This document shows, in pieces, positions 1 to 10,962 of a DNA stretch of 64,000 bases; position 1 is the first letter of the stretch; the number at the start of each line of letters is the position of its first letter. The DNA is from [Phialemoniopsis] sp. UDSM-2020 (lineage: Eukaryota > Ascomycota > Sordariomycetes > Thyridiales > Thyridiaceae): NCBI GenBank assembly GCA_018873225.1, contig JAEILZ010000008.1, positions 2,232,001-2,296,000 of the forward strand, in the 5' to 3' direction. The notes under the pieces are model-generated. The model was not told where the DNA came from and searched no databases. It saw only the letters and a list, made by a program, of their open reading frames with translations. A program made the translations under genes and the position numbers.

Positions 1-1
1 C

Positions 2-532
2 GTACTTCCCTGCCGGATGGCAACCAGCAAAGGTCATTTCACCTTCCAGTTCGCTGGATCGGAAGGGCCCAAGATCAGTGTTGCAATGGACGAGCTGGTG
101 CTCAGCATTAATGGTGGACCGGCACCTTCGTTCACATCGGGACCGTATAGGGGTGAGGATGCCTGTTCATTCGGCATTCAGAACTTTAGCAGCGACCCCT
201 TTCTTCTCGGAGACACCTTCCTGCGCTCTGCGTATGTGGTCTACGACCTACAGAACAACGAAATTGGCATTGCGCCGACAGACTTTAACGCAACGACATC
301 AAACATTGTTGCATTTGAGAGCCTCGGCGCGACTATTCCTTCGGCAACTGCTGCACCGAATCAGGCGCAAGCGACCGATCGACCGACATACACGACGCCT
401 GCTTTTGCAGCAGCGTCGGGATTCTCAGAGGGGGCCAGTGGACGTAAGAACAGCGCCCCTTTGACGAGAGCGTTGGATCGGAATCACATTGTCCTCGTCG
501 GGACAGCCATTCTCTTTGGCTTGCTTATTTGA
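2..532 (+). CDS. GPI-anchored aspartic protease, C-terminal part (cut by window edge)
   Basis: The frame is open from base 2, so this is the 3' end of a gene that starts outside the window; the first ATG seen at 17 is internal. About 176 residues are visible. The segment with CSFGIQN, then a short gap, then LLGDTFLRSAYVVYDLQNN is the typical C-terminal lobe of pepsin-family (A1) proteases of the yapsin/opsin type, where the final strands read GDTFLRSAYVVYD. Neither catalytic DTG/DSG is in view. After it come a Ser/Thr/Ala-rich linker and a hydrophobic tail (HIVLVGTAILFGLLI) right at the stop, as expected for a GPI attachment signal. The likely role is a surface-anchored endopeptidase acting in the cell wall or on secreted proteins. 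Family call is firm; GPI anchoring is inferred from the tail. Confidence 0.85.
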   Translation, partial: VLPCRMATSKGHFTFQFAGSEGPKISVAMDELVLSINGGPAPSFTSGPYRGEDACSFGIQNFSSDPFLLGDTFLRSAYVVYDLQNNEIGIAPTDFNATTSNIVAFESLGATIPSATAAPNQAQATDRPTYTTPAFAAASGFSEGASGRKNSAPLTRALDRNHIVLVGTAILFGLLI

Positions 533-1066
533 GACTTTGCAAGTGTACTTTTTCGGAGCGTGTTTTCCTTTGCTACGGGCGTTTACACCACGGTTTGGAA
601 GACAACCCCTAATGATACCCACTCATGTCTGGCCGTACTGTCGGGAGTTTGGAATTTTGCATAGAGGATGTTGTTTATTGCATTATTGGTTAATATATGG
701 CATATGCGTTCTAGAATAGAAACATTATTTGTGCGCGCATTGAGAAGCATCTGGCATCATTCAAATCAACCTGTGACCTGTCTGAAAGAACGCCATCATG
801 TAAGGCGTCGACTTACATCCAGCAGACGCGATGAGGACTAACAAGTAAGACCCTAGCTCTGCACCAGTCAGTAGAAACCGTTCCAATTCAATGGCGTGGC
901 CGCTGATTGGTGGGCCTGGACCGCGGAACAGGGGTCCAAAAATTTATGGAAAGTTCTCAGACCATTCCATCCCCAAGCACTTTTCGAGCTGTGCTAGGGT
1001 GGTTGTGATTTTTTATCTTCTTCTCGTCACTCCTTTTAGGCCCAATCGACTGCGCACCCTTGCAAG
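533..1066. other. intergenic: protease 3' end and MEF1 promoter
   Basis: No convincing ORF. It should hold the protease terminator and the MEF1 5' region. A pyrimidine-rich stretch (about 1009-1036) lies just upstream of the MEF1 start. Confidence 0.6.
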
Positions 1067-3560
1067 ATGAGGGCGCAACGGACTGTGACCGTTCTGACGA
1101 ACGGTCGCTTGTTTGGCGAGAGCCACAGAGCCGGCCATTTCAACCTGGGCGCCTCGGCGCGATGGGCTACCGTGCAGCTCGAGGCCAGGCGAGCGTTCAG
1201 CGGCAGCTCCAAGCTGGGCGCCGCGAACGCCGCGCAAGCTGCGTAAGTTGTCGTCAGTTCACAAAGGCCGGCGTGGAGACCATGGCTAATGCTCGCCACC
1301 TATAGACTTAAGGCTGCGCAGGATGCTGCCGCCAACCTGACTGCCGAAGCCGTCGCCGCGAACATGAGCCCCGAGGAGGCACAGAGGTTGTCAAGAGTGC
1401 GAAACATTGGTATTGCGGCGCACATTGACTCCGGCAAGACGACGTGTACCGAGCGCGTTCTCTTCTACACTGGACGAATCAAGGCGATTCACGAAGTGCG
1501 AGGCCGAGATTCCGTTGGCGCCAAGATGGACTCCATGGAGCTGGAAAGGGAGCGAGGTATCACCATTCAGTCTGCGGCAACCTTTGCCGACTGGAAAAAG
1601 AAGGAAGACGGCAAGGAAGAGACATACCACGTCAACTTGATCGACACCCCCGGGCATATCGACTTTACCATCGAAGTGGAGCGAGCGCTGCGCGTTCTCG
1701 ACGGTGCCGTCATGATTCTCTGTGCGGTCAGCGGTGTTCAAAGTCAGACGATCACAGTCGACCGGCAGATGAAGCGCTACGACGTTCCCCGTATTAGTTT
1801 CGTCAACAAGATGGACCGTATGGGCGCCAACCCCTGGAAGGCTGTCGAGCAGATCAACACCAAGCTCAAGATCCCGGCCGCTGCTCTCCAGGTCCCCATC
1901 GGCTCCGAGAAGGAATTCGAGGGTGTTGTCGATCTCATCAACATGAAGGCTATTCGAAATGACGGTCAACGAGGTGTTATCATCAAGGTTTCCGACGACA
2001 TCCCGGCCGACCTGAAGGAGCTCTGCGAGGAGAAGAGGCAAGAGCTCATTGAGAAGCTCGCCGACGTCGATGACGAGATTGCCGAGATCTTCCTTGACGA
2101 GCAGACCCCGACTCCTGAGCAGATCAAGGCCGCCATCCGCCGTGCTACCATCGCCCGCAAATTCACCCCCGTACTGATGGGAACTGCTCTCGCCGACAAG
2201 GGCATCCAGCCCATGCTCGACGCCGTCTGTGACTACCTGCCCAACCCTTCGCAAATCGAGAACATGGCACTTGACCGATCCAAGGGCGAGGAGCCGGTTC
2301 AGCTGATCCCTTACAACTCGCTTCCTTTCGTTGGTCTCGCCTTCAAGCTCGAAGAGAACCCCTACGGCCAGCTCACCTACATCCGTGTGTACCAGGGTAC
2401 CCTCAAGAAGGGCACCTACCTGTACAACTCTCGCACCGGCAAGAAGATCCGCATTCCCCGTATTGTTCGCATGCACTCCAATGAGATGGAGGACGTTGCC
2501 GAGATCGGCGCTGGAGAGATCTGTGCCGTCTTTGGCGTCGACTGTGCCTCTGGAGATACCTTCACCGATGGTCAGCTGCCCTACTCGATGAGCTCCATGT
2601 ACGTCCCGGACGCTGTCATGTCTCTGTCTATCAAGCCCAAGCGCAGCAGCGATGCCGACGCCTTTTCCAAGGCCATGAACCGCTTCCAGCGCGAGGACCC
2701 TACCTTCCGTCTGCACGTCGATGAGGAGAGCGAGGAAACCATTATCTCCGGGATGGGTGAATTGCACCTGGATATCTACATCGAGCGCCTGCGCCGTGAG
2801 TACAAGTGTGACTGCGAGACGGGCCAGCCCCGCGTCGCCTACCGCGAGACCATCACCCGCCGCACCGACTACGACTTCCTGCTCAAGCGCCAGTCTGGTG
2901 GCCCCGGTGATTTCGCCCGCGTCATGGGCTTCATCGAGCCCAACGAGGAAGACACCGAGAAGAACCACTTCGAGACCCAGGTCGTCGGCGGTACCATCCC
3001 GGACAAGTTCCTGTCTGCCTGTGGCAAGGGTTTCGAGCTCGCCTGCGAGAAGGGCCCCCTGCTGGGCCACAGGGTCATTGGCGCCAAGATGATCGTCAAC
3101 GACGGTGCGACCCACGTCACCGATTCTTCCGACTATGCCTTCTCCCTGGCGACCCAGATGGCCTTCCGCAAGGCCTTTGACGATGCCGGCGGTGTCGTTC
3201 TGGAGCCCCTCATGAAGACCACTATCACGGCGCCCAACGAGTTCCAGGGCAACATCCTCATGCTGATGAACAAGCGTGGCACCATTGTCGACACCGAGAT
3301 CGGCCCCGACGACTTCACCCTGACGGCCGACTGCTCCCTCAACGCCATGTTTGGCTTCAGCTCCCACCTCCGCGCTGCCACGCAGGGCAAGGGCGAGTTT
3401 GGCATGGAGTTCAGTCACTACGCCCCTGCGCCTATGCAGCTCCAGTAAGTTTCAAGCCGATCATACGATGTCAGTTGAGTCTCGGATTGCTAACAATTTC
3501 TCCAGGAAGGAGCTTGTCGCCAAGTACCAAAAGGAGTTGGAGGCCAAGCGTACCAAGTAA
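1067..3560 (+). CDS. MEF1: Mitochondrial elongation factor G (translocase)
   Basis: GTPase that moves tRNA and mRNA through the mitochondrial ribosome. Three exons: 1067-1242, 1306-3444, 3506-3560; 789 residues, normal for fungal Mef1. Exon 1 encodes an Arg/Ala/Ser-rich N-terminus without acidic runs, a good mitochondrial presequence, so the ATG at 1067 is preferred over the one at 1289, which lies inside intron 1. GTPase motifs: AHIDSGKTT near residue 97 (P-loop), DTPGH near 172, NKMD near 226; the downstream domains II-V of EF-G follow without a break. Intron 2 (3445-3505) has a GTAAGT donor and a GCTAAC branch site, and the last exon gives the basic tail [18 protein letters not shown]. The reverse strand shows a 675-codon open frame across the same bases; this is a by-product of codon bias. 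Confidence 0.97.
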
Positions 3561-3891
3561 ACTTCTTCCTCAATCCATTAGAGGAGAAGTGCTATGTATG
3601 GCTGCTGTATGATGATGGATTGATTTTGACGGAGGATGCGGCAGAGCTGCATCATGATATACCTACGCCATGGGATACCGGCTAGACGGTTTTCCATGAG
3701 TCTGTTGAGCAAAGCATACATGTTGTAATTAGTGCTCACACGATCTCGTCTCTCCTGCATTTCCCGGGCGCAGCCCCTTTTGGCTTTTTGTACACAAAAA
3801 GAATTTTACAAAAGTGTACTATAGAGGGAACTACATAGAGGACAACACAAAAATTAGTATGTACAATGTCATCGATAACAATTCAAAATCA

Positions 3892-4389
3892 CTAGCTGAG
3901 TCTTTTGCAGTTGTAACTATTCTCTCGTGTATAACTTGTCTTCCCCTCTTTAGGCATCTCGTACTGGCCTTCGCGCTTCGGCTTCTCCTAGGGCTTTGGC
4001 TTCTTCTCGAGCTTGTTAGTCGCTGGTCCACCATCAGACTCCTCACCCTCATCATCGCGATCGTCCCCAAGCTCGTGATTGTAACAGGCTCTGTGCACTG
4101 CCATGCTCCTAGCGGTTATCCCACTTTCCATGAAAGTACCGCGCGACTGGACGAGGATTGCGTGGAAGCAACCCTTACATTGATCTGTGGATTCATAGTA
4201 TACTCGCTAAAGCATAGAAACCTGGTGTCCATATACCAATTGTCTTCTTCCAGTACAATATCAATGCTTGACATGTATTAAATCCTGAGGAGTCCTTCCA
4301 GCAAAGAAGCAATACCGGTAGTATGCATCTTGGAAACTCGTCTTCATTCTGGCAATGGCGCACTCTTCGTAGGTATTGTGCTTCTATTG
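3892..4389 (-). other. Possible short gene or decayed gene remnant
   Basis: Two minus-strand segments read like protein. The first (about 4389-4261) follows a possible CAATAG acceptor and contains YEECAIARMKTSFQDAYYRY. The second follows CTTTAG at about 4206 and contains CKGCFHAILVQSRGTF, then an acidic run (GDDRDDEGEESD) and a Lys/Pro tail. That frame meets a TAG at 3988-3990 and then continues with similar Lys/Glu/Pro-rich sequence to a TAG at 3892. I cannot place a start codon or assign a family. It could be a small hypothetical gene, a gene broken by a C-to-T change (CAG to TAG), or chance. Confidence 0.25.
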
Positions 4390-6442
4390 TGTCTTGTTGA
4401 TACTGGAGACTTGGACCGAGGCCCAACTGTCAGATGCAAAACTTGATGTGAACAATAAGTAAATAGACAAATGATAAGAACAGATAAGGCAGGCAACAAT
4501 TCTTATTCGAGCTTAATTATATTGAAGTAAAAAGATGTTTGGCTTGCATTGCATGCATTTGAGTTGCCTCATAAAAAACTAGTCGACACAAATATGAAAA
4601 ACAACTGCGAGTCGCCAATTTAAAGATTGTTTCGCTTGCAATCAAGCAAAGCTCAACCCAGCAACAACTTACATTAACAAACTCAAACAACCTTTAATCC
4701 ACTTTGTCCTGATTCTAAAGAGAGTAGTTTGAGGTTACCAATCATAGGATCTCTCAGTCAGGGGTTACAAGACTCTCTGCGCCGGAGCACGCTTGCCGGA
4801 CCGGGCATGGCGAGGAGTGGTTCAGCCCTACGAACTGGAAATGGGACCGAGCCAAGTAGACTACCGGGTTGCGGAGGCTACGGTCCTCCGATCGGAGACC
4901 CACTCCATCAACCGGGCAAAGGGTACCAGCAAGGTGCTTACCACCAGTCAAATTGGATTTGCCATCTTCCGCTTCCTTTCTGTTAGACAAAGAACTACCT
5001 CGATGCCATTGGACTCGGCCTCAAGTGGCTTGTGGCTACGGCATGAGTAGATTTGCGCCTGGTGTTTCGGTGTATGTGCATATGCATGGGGCCTAGCTGG
5101 ACTGAAGGCCCAAGCTCGTGCTTGTGAGGCACTTGTTGTTTCCTATGCGAAGCTCTTCGGTACTGGTAGATAGTTGTGCAAGCGTGCCCAAAGTCTCAAT
5201 TGCCGAAGAGCCAACTCCACGCTGCGTGGACGAGATTCTCGAGAATTGATACGAGCCGCCTCTCAATTAGTGGCGGCGGTGATGTTGGTCGCTTGTGTCC
5301 CCGCCGATACAGGCAGGGATGGTGACAGAGGCCCATGCCTACAAACCCAGAAACGTCTTTGTATGCATGGAAAGGGTGGGAAGCATGTTACCTTCTTCTG
5401 CAATCAATCAACTTCAATCAATGCCTGACGATCTCTCGCTCAGCGCTGAATGTTCCTCGATTGCCAACACCTCATGTCAAATTTGTCAGTGACGACTAAG
5501 GACATGGTCATGATTTGCGAGGCTAGCTCGTCATGATGGGTGTAAAAGAGGTTACCAAAGCTCATGTCATCCCTTATTCAGCAGCCTCAGCATCCCCACC
5601 GGCCGCTGACTGAGGTTGGCTTAGCGCTCGCGCAAGCTTCCACAGAGGACCCCTCCATAGCAGAGCTCCGAGGCAGCGGGGTCTTTTTCTTGCTGGATAC
5701 TGGAGCTCGCAGCTGTCCCTGGACTAATCGAGCGATAATAGGAACACGACTAAGGTGCAAGAGACTGGCATGAACATGGGCGTTGGCTGAGCAATGATAC
5801 ATGATACGACGCCCCTGGATACTACCCAGACTGCGGTACTTGGTCATTTCAAAACGCTGACGCACGCTGCCGGAACAATGTTTTTCGATGGGATGCCTGT
5901 CCATTGAAACACGCGGGGGAGGGGGGAGCTCCTGGATCATCAATCATTGTTCTCTTTGCTGCCCCGTGATCGTGCACGACGATAATGCTGAGCATGCACC
6001 GCAGATTGGTGTTACAGGCAACGATATCGGGGTACGACTGTATGGATCATCCATGTGTTACAATCCTGTGTCTCCCCAAGCTCCTCTCTCACCCATTCCT
6101 TCGTATTGCCATTTTTAGTGCTTCCATTATGGTGCATGCAGCTTGAGTCCGTCCCTTTAGACGCCGGTCCAGAGCTTGATGCCCCGCTAGTCATGATTAA
6201 CAGATGATTATCTGAGCAATGACGAACGACAAGCCGAGACACGTTGGAGAAGGAACCCACCAACCCACCAGGCTGTCGCTCAGGAACCGCGCTGGGCAGG
6301 TCCCCCGATGGACGGGACATTTTAGAGGAGAATTAAGCTTCATCCCTGCACATGTGTTCCGTTTTGTCACGTCCCACCTCGAAGCTACGACCTGCATTGT
6401 CCCTCCGTAGCTGTCTGAGACCGGTTGCCCCCCTCTCCTCCC

Positions 6443-6450
6443 GCATATAT
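6443..6450 (+). promoter_or_regulatory. TATA-like box for the flavodoxin-like gene
   Basis: CATATATATCC lies about 155 bp before the ATG at 6601, followed by a pyrimidine-rich leader. The position fits a core promoter; inferred from sequence only. Confidence 0.45.
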
Positions 6451-6600
6451 ATCCTGCCGGCAGCCCACCCACCTCTTGTCGAGAGCTCTGATCTCTCCTC
6501 CAGACTACCTCACTACCATACACACTATCGTGCCTCTTGTTTCATAGAACAACTACTCCAAATCCCTCCCACCTAGCCTATCTCATCTACAACAGTCAGC

Positions 6601-7400
6601 ATGGCTCCCAAGATCGCCATTGTCTACGTAAGTGGCCGCTCTAGCTGGACTGAACATGCCAGCTGCCGTGTGTTGCACGGGCTGTTGCTTTTTAGATCAT
6701 GCAGACTGACATTTATTCCCCATCGTCGCAGTACTCCATGTACGGCCACATCCGCCAGCTGGCAGAGGCCGAGAAGAAGGGCATTGAAAAGGCCGGCGGT
6801 ACTGCCGACCTGTACCAGATCGAGGAGACCCTTCCCCAGGAGGTCCTCACCAAGATGCACGCCCCGGCCAAGCCCACCGACGTCCCCGTCCTCTCCGACC
6901 CGTCCGTCCTCCTGACCTACGACGCCTTCCTCCTGGGTATCCCCACCCGTTACGGCAACTTCCCCGCCCAGTGGAAGGTAAGCTCTTGATTCCTTCCAAT
7001 TCTCTCCCATACCATCTATACAGATCACGCTAACATAGCAACAACACAGGCTTTCTGGGACAAGACTGGCCAGATCTGGGCCTCGGGCGGCTTCTGGGGC
7101 AAGATGGCCGGCATCTTCCAGTCGACGGCCTCGATCGGTGGTGGCCAGGAGACGACGGCCGCCAACGCCCTGAGCACCCTCGTCCACCACGGCATCATCT
7201 ACGTGCCCTTTGGCTACGCCAAGGCCTTCGCCCAGATGGCCGGCCTCGACGAGGTGCGCGGCGGCAGCGCCTGGGGCGCGGGCACCATCGCCGGCGCCGA
7301 CGGCTCGCGCCAGCCCTCGGCCCTCGAGCTCGAGCTCGCCGAGACGCAGGGCCTCCACTTCTACGAGACGGTCGCCAAGTACACCGCCGGCAGCGCATGA
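6601..7400 (+). CDS. Flavodoxin-like NAD(P)H:quinone reductase (WrbA/Pst2/Ycp4 family)
   Basis: FMN enzyme that reduces quinones by two electrons and protects against oxidative stress; fungal relatives include yeast Pst2, Rfs1 and Ycp4 and the Alt a 7-type allergens. Exons 6601-6627, 6732-6977, 7050-7400; 207 residues to the first stop. The N-terminus reads [16 protein letters not shown] (the FMN phosphate loop, completed across intron 1), then [18 protein letters not shown] and [13 protein letters not shown], all WrbA-type signatures. The first stop is TGA at 7398-7400 and the next base is C, the leakiest stop context known. The same frame stays open to TAA at 7587-7589, giving a Ser/Ala/Lys-rich tail that ends in a CaaX-like motif (separate entry). 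Either the short form is the main product or both are made. Confidence 0.95.
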
Positions 7401-7589
7401 CTCCATGGCAGCGCTGGTGACGGCACGGCTGCGGCGAAGAAAACGGAGAACGACGACAGCGGTGCAGCTGCTACGGCCCCGGCCGGGCAGGCGAGCGGTA
7501 GTGCTGCGGGCGCTCAGCCTGCGCAGCCTGCCAAGGAGAAGAAGAGCGAGGGACCCTGTGGATTGCCTGCCAAGTGCGTGGTCCAGTAA
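7401..7589 (+). other. In-frame 62-codon extension after UGA, ending in CVVQ
   Basis: Directly after the TGA of the flavodoxin-like gene the frame has no stop for 62 codons. The composition is protein-like: GDGTAAKKTENDDSG, an Ala/Gly/Gln/Pro linker, KEKKSEGP, then CGLPAKCVVQ and TAA. C-V-V-Q fits a CaaX prenylation signal, and a second Cys six residues upstream could be palmitoylated. Yeast Ycp4, of the same family, has a C-terminal extension and is membrane associated. Routes to make it: UGA readthrough, or removal of a 33-nt in-frame GTAC...CAG segment (7379-7411 region), which is short for a fungal intron. A recent nonsense mutation or sequence error would also explain it. Confidence 0.6.
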
Positions 7590-8346
7590 ACTTTCGCGGT
7601 AGATCATAAACACAAAAAAGACATACAGTCATAGAAAGGAATAAAAAGTTGAAAGCACAAAGAGGTTTTCATGCTCTCGTGTGAACGTACTCAGTCTGAT
7701 TGTTGTTTCCCTCGCTGGCCTTGTTTTAGTGGTTCCGCCCGGAACCGCAGAACGAGGGCATGTCTTATACAGACAGCACAGTAAACTTGCAACCATATTA
7801 ATCAAAAGATAGCATCAGAAGTCAGAAGTGGAATAGGGAGGGAGGAAAGAGAAATTAAGTTGCTTCTTTCTTTCCTATTCACTTTTAATTAGATCCTCTA
7901 TCTTTTTCTATTACTTTTCTCTCATCTCTCTTGCGACAAGACTAAGAGAAGAAGAAATCCGCAAGGAAAAAAAGAAGGAAAAAAGAAGACTAAATGAGAA
8001 AGAAGAACGGTAAAAGGAAAAAAGACTAAGAGAGGAAAAAAGAAAGAAGAAGGAGAAAGAAAGAAAGAAAAAGGAGAAAAGAAGAAAAGAGGCGAAGAGA
8101 ATAAGAGAAGAAAGTAATAAAAATAAGAGGAAGACTCAAGGCACCAAGGCTCACGTCCTTTATTCATTACCACTTGCGGTTTTGCTGTTGCTATCTTCCT
8201 GTAAATTTACTTTGCAGTTGATCTCGTCGTTCACCGTCTCTCGCCAACAAAATGCCATCTATTCAGGGGTATTTAAGCAATTCTTTTTGTCTACACATGA
8301 CCTTTGTCCCAACTTTTCCATGAGATCCAGGATCTCGAGCTTTCAT
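7590..8346. other. intergenic between convergent genes; long purine tract
   Basis: Holds the 3' ends of the flavodoxin-like gene and LYS12. About 7920-8130 is an almost pure AG tract on the plus strand (GAAG, GAAA and GGAAAA units). No gene seen. Confidence 0.7.
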
Positions 8347-9494
<1,148 letters not shown>

Positions 9495-10962
9495 TGTTGC
9501 GGTTCAATTGCAGAAGGAAATACACCTGCGGATCGCTAGAGCTGGAAGGTGAGAATCTGATAACCCAAAAGTTTGGACGGCTTGGAGAAAAAATGGCGTA
9601 GCCGGCAAAAGACGAGCGAGATTGCCCAATCACAGAGGCTACTCCGTTCCGGGGATCGGAGCTGGCTGGGACGGGTAGGGCCGCTAAAAAGCAGTCGCGG
9701 GGTCTCAGCTTTGAGGGAGCTCCAGGGCTCGGGCTATTTGGTGCAGGGCCCCTGCAGGAGCTCTGGTTAGTGGATCCTCCCCCTCTTCTGCCAGGTACCA
9801 GCATCATGACCCCTATCTTCCTTGTCTGGACCAATGCACATGTCTGAGTGCAAAGAACTATGCTTTGCGAACCGTTGATAACCAGAATGTGAAGAACACA
9901 CACAGATCATTTCATCAGGTTCGCACATGGATGAGCGGTCTTGCCGAGATAGCAGTCATTACATGCTCATTTGGCCCGGGGTGTCTGGCAGCGCATGAAC
10001 AATCTCTCCAGGAGTAAACGTGAAACATCAGACGCATCAATCTCAACCACACATGGTCGACAGGGTTGTCCACGACCACATGGTAGACAGGCACGCCGGT
10101 AGGAACCATCGCTAGTAACGGCCACCCCGGGTCAACTCATCAAAGATCGTAAAAGGCCACTTGTTATCAAACAGTGTCGATGAGATACCCATGCGGTTGA
10201 AACTACTGGGTGGTCTTAGATATTCTGGTGCGATGAGAGCAGGTGTCTTGGAGGTGCTACCATGAGTATGGTAATATCAAGGCTTATAAGATCACAAGAC
10301 CATACTGTCTGATGCTTACTTCGACTTCATCCGAACACAGTCACACACTTATCTCCACGTTGTCCAGTACACCCAGCGTTACCTCGTACGGGGAATTATG
10401 TTTGTTCGCGTCAAAGCTGCATGTGCTAGCTCCCCTGAAACCCACTGCCAAAACGAGGCCTGTAATTTAACAAACGCCCCAGAAATAAATAATAAGGCGC
10501 CCCAGGTCAACTTGGCAGTCCTCAAACCACACCCAGGCATCTACAGTTCTCACACAGCAGAAAACCAGTGCGAAAGTATTGTGCGATAACCTGCGGAACA
10601 CCTCGCAGCCTCTGGCACTGCCTTCAGGCGTTGCGTTCGAATTATAAGCATTCTTGTGCGTTCAGCAAACAGAGATACCACTCCCAGCAGAGAACCCCAG
10701 CGACCCAGACTCCGCAGTTAGCCCAGGGCAAACGAGCCAGTCAAGAAGCTCCCCCTCCGAGGTACCACAAGAGAAAAGGGGGCCCAGCCAGAGTAGCCTG
10801 GCAGCGCGCACGCGTTTGCCGCACATCGCACGATCCTCGAGAGACTGCGAACACGGATAGGAGAGCTCTTTCCTCCCTTGCTACACCCGCAGTGGACGGG
10901 ATACGCGACACCTGCAGCTTCAACAGCACTTGCCGTGGAGGGAATCCGCCCAAGTCGCAACC
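9495..10962. other. intergenic: divergent promoters of LYS12 and the disordered protein
   Basis: No supported gene. It lies between two divergent starts and should carry both promoters. Short ORFs here lack family resemblance. Confidence 0.6.

Larger units (their letters stand above)
3561..6600. other. 3-kb AT-rich intergenic region
   Basis: The stretch from about 3760 to 4730 is clearly richer in A+T than the genes on both sides. Apart from one doubtful minus-strand remnant (3892-4389, listed separately) I see no coding frame with family resemblance. The right part (5100-6600) should be the promoter of the flavodoxin-like gene. Confidence 0.5.

Noticed and set aside
1391..3418. 675-codon open frame on the minus strand over MEF1
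   Set aside because: It mirrors the MEF1 codons; the long antisense frame follows from GC-rich third positions. The product shows no domain, while the plus strand is a complete EF-G.
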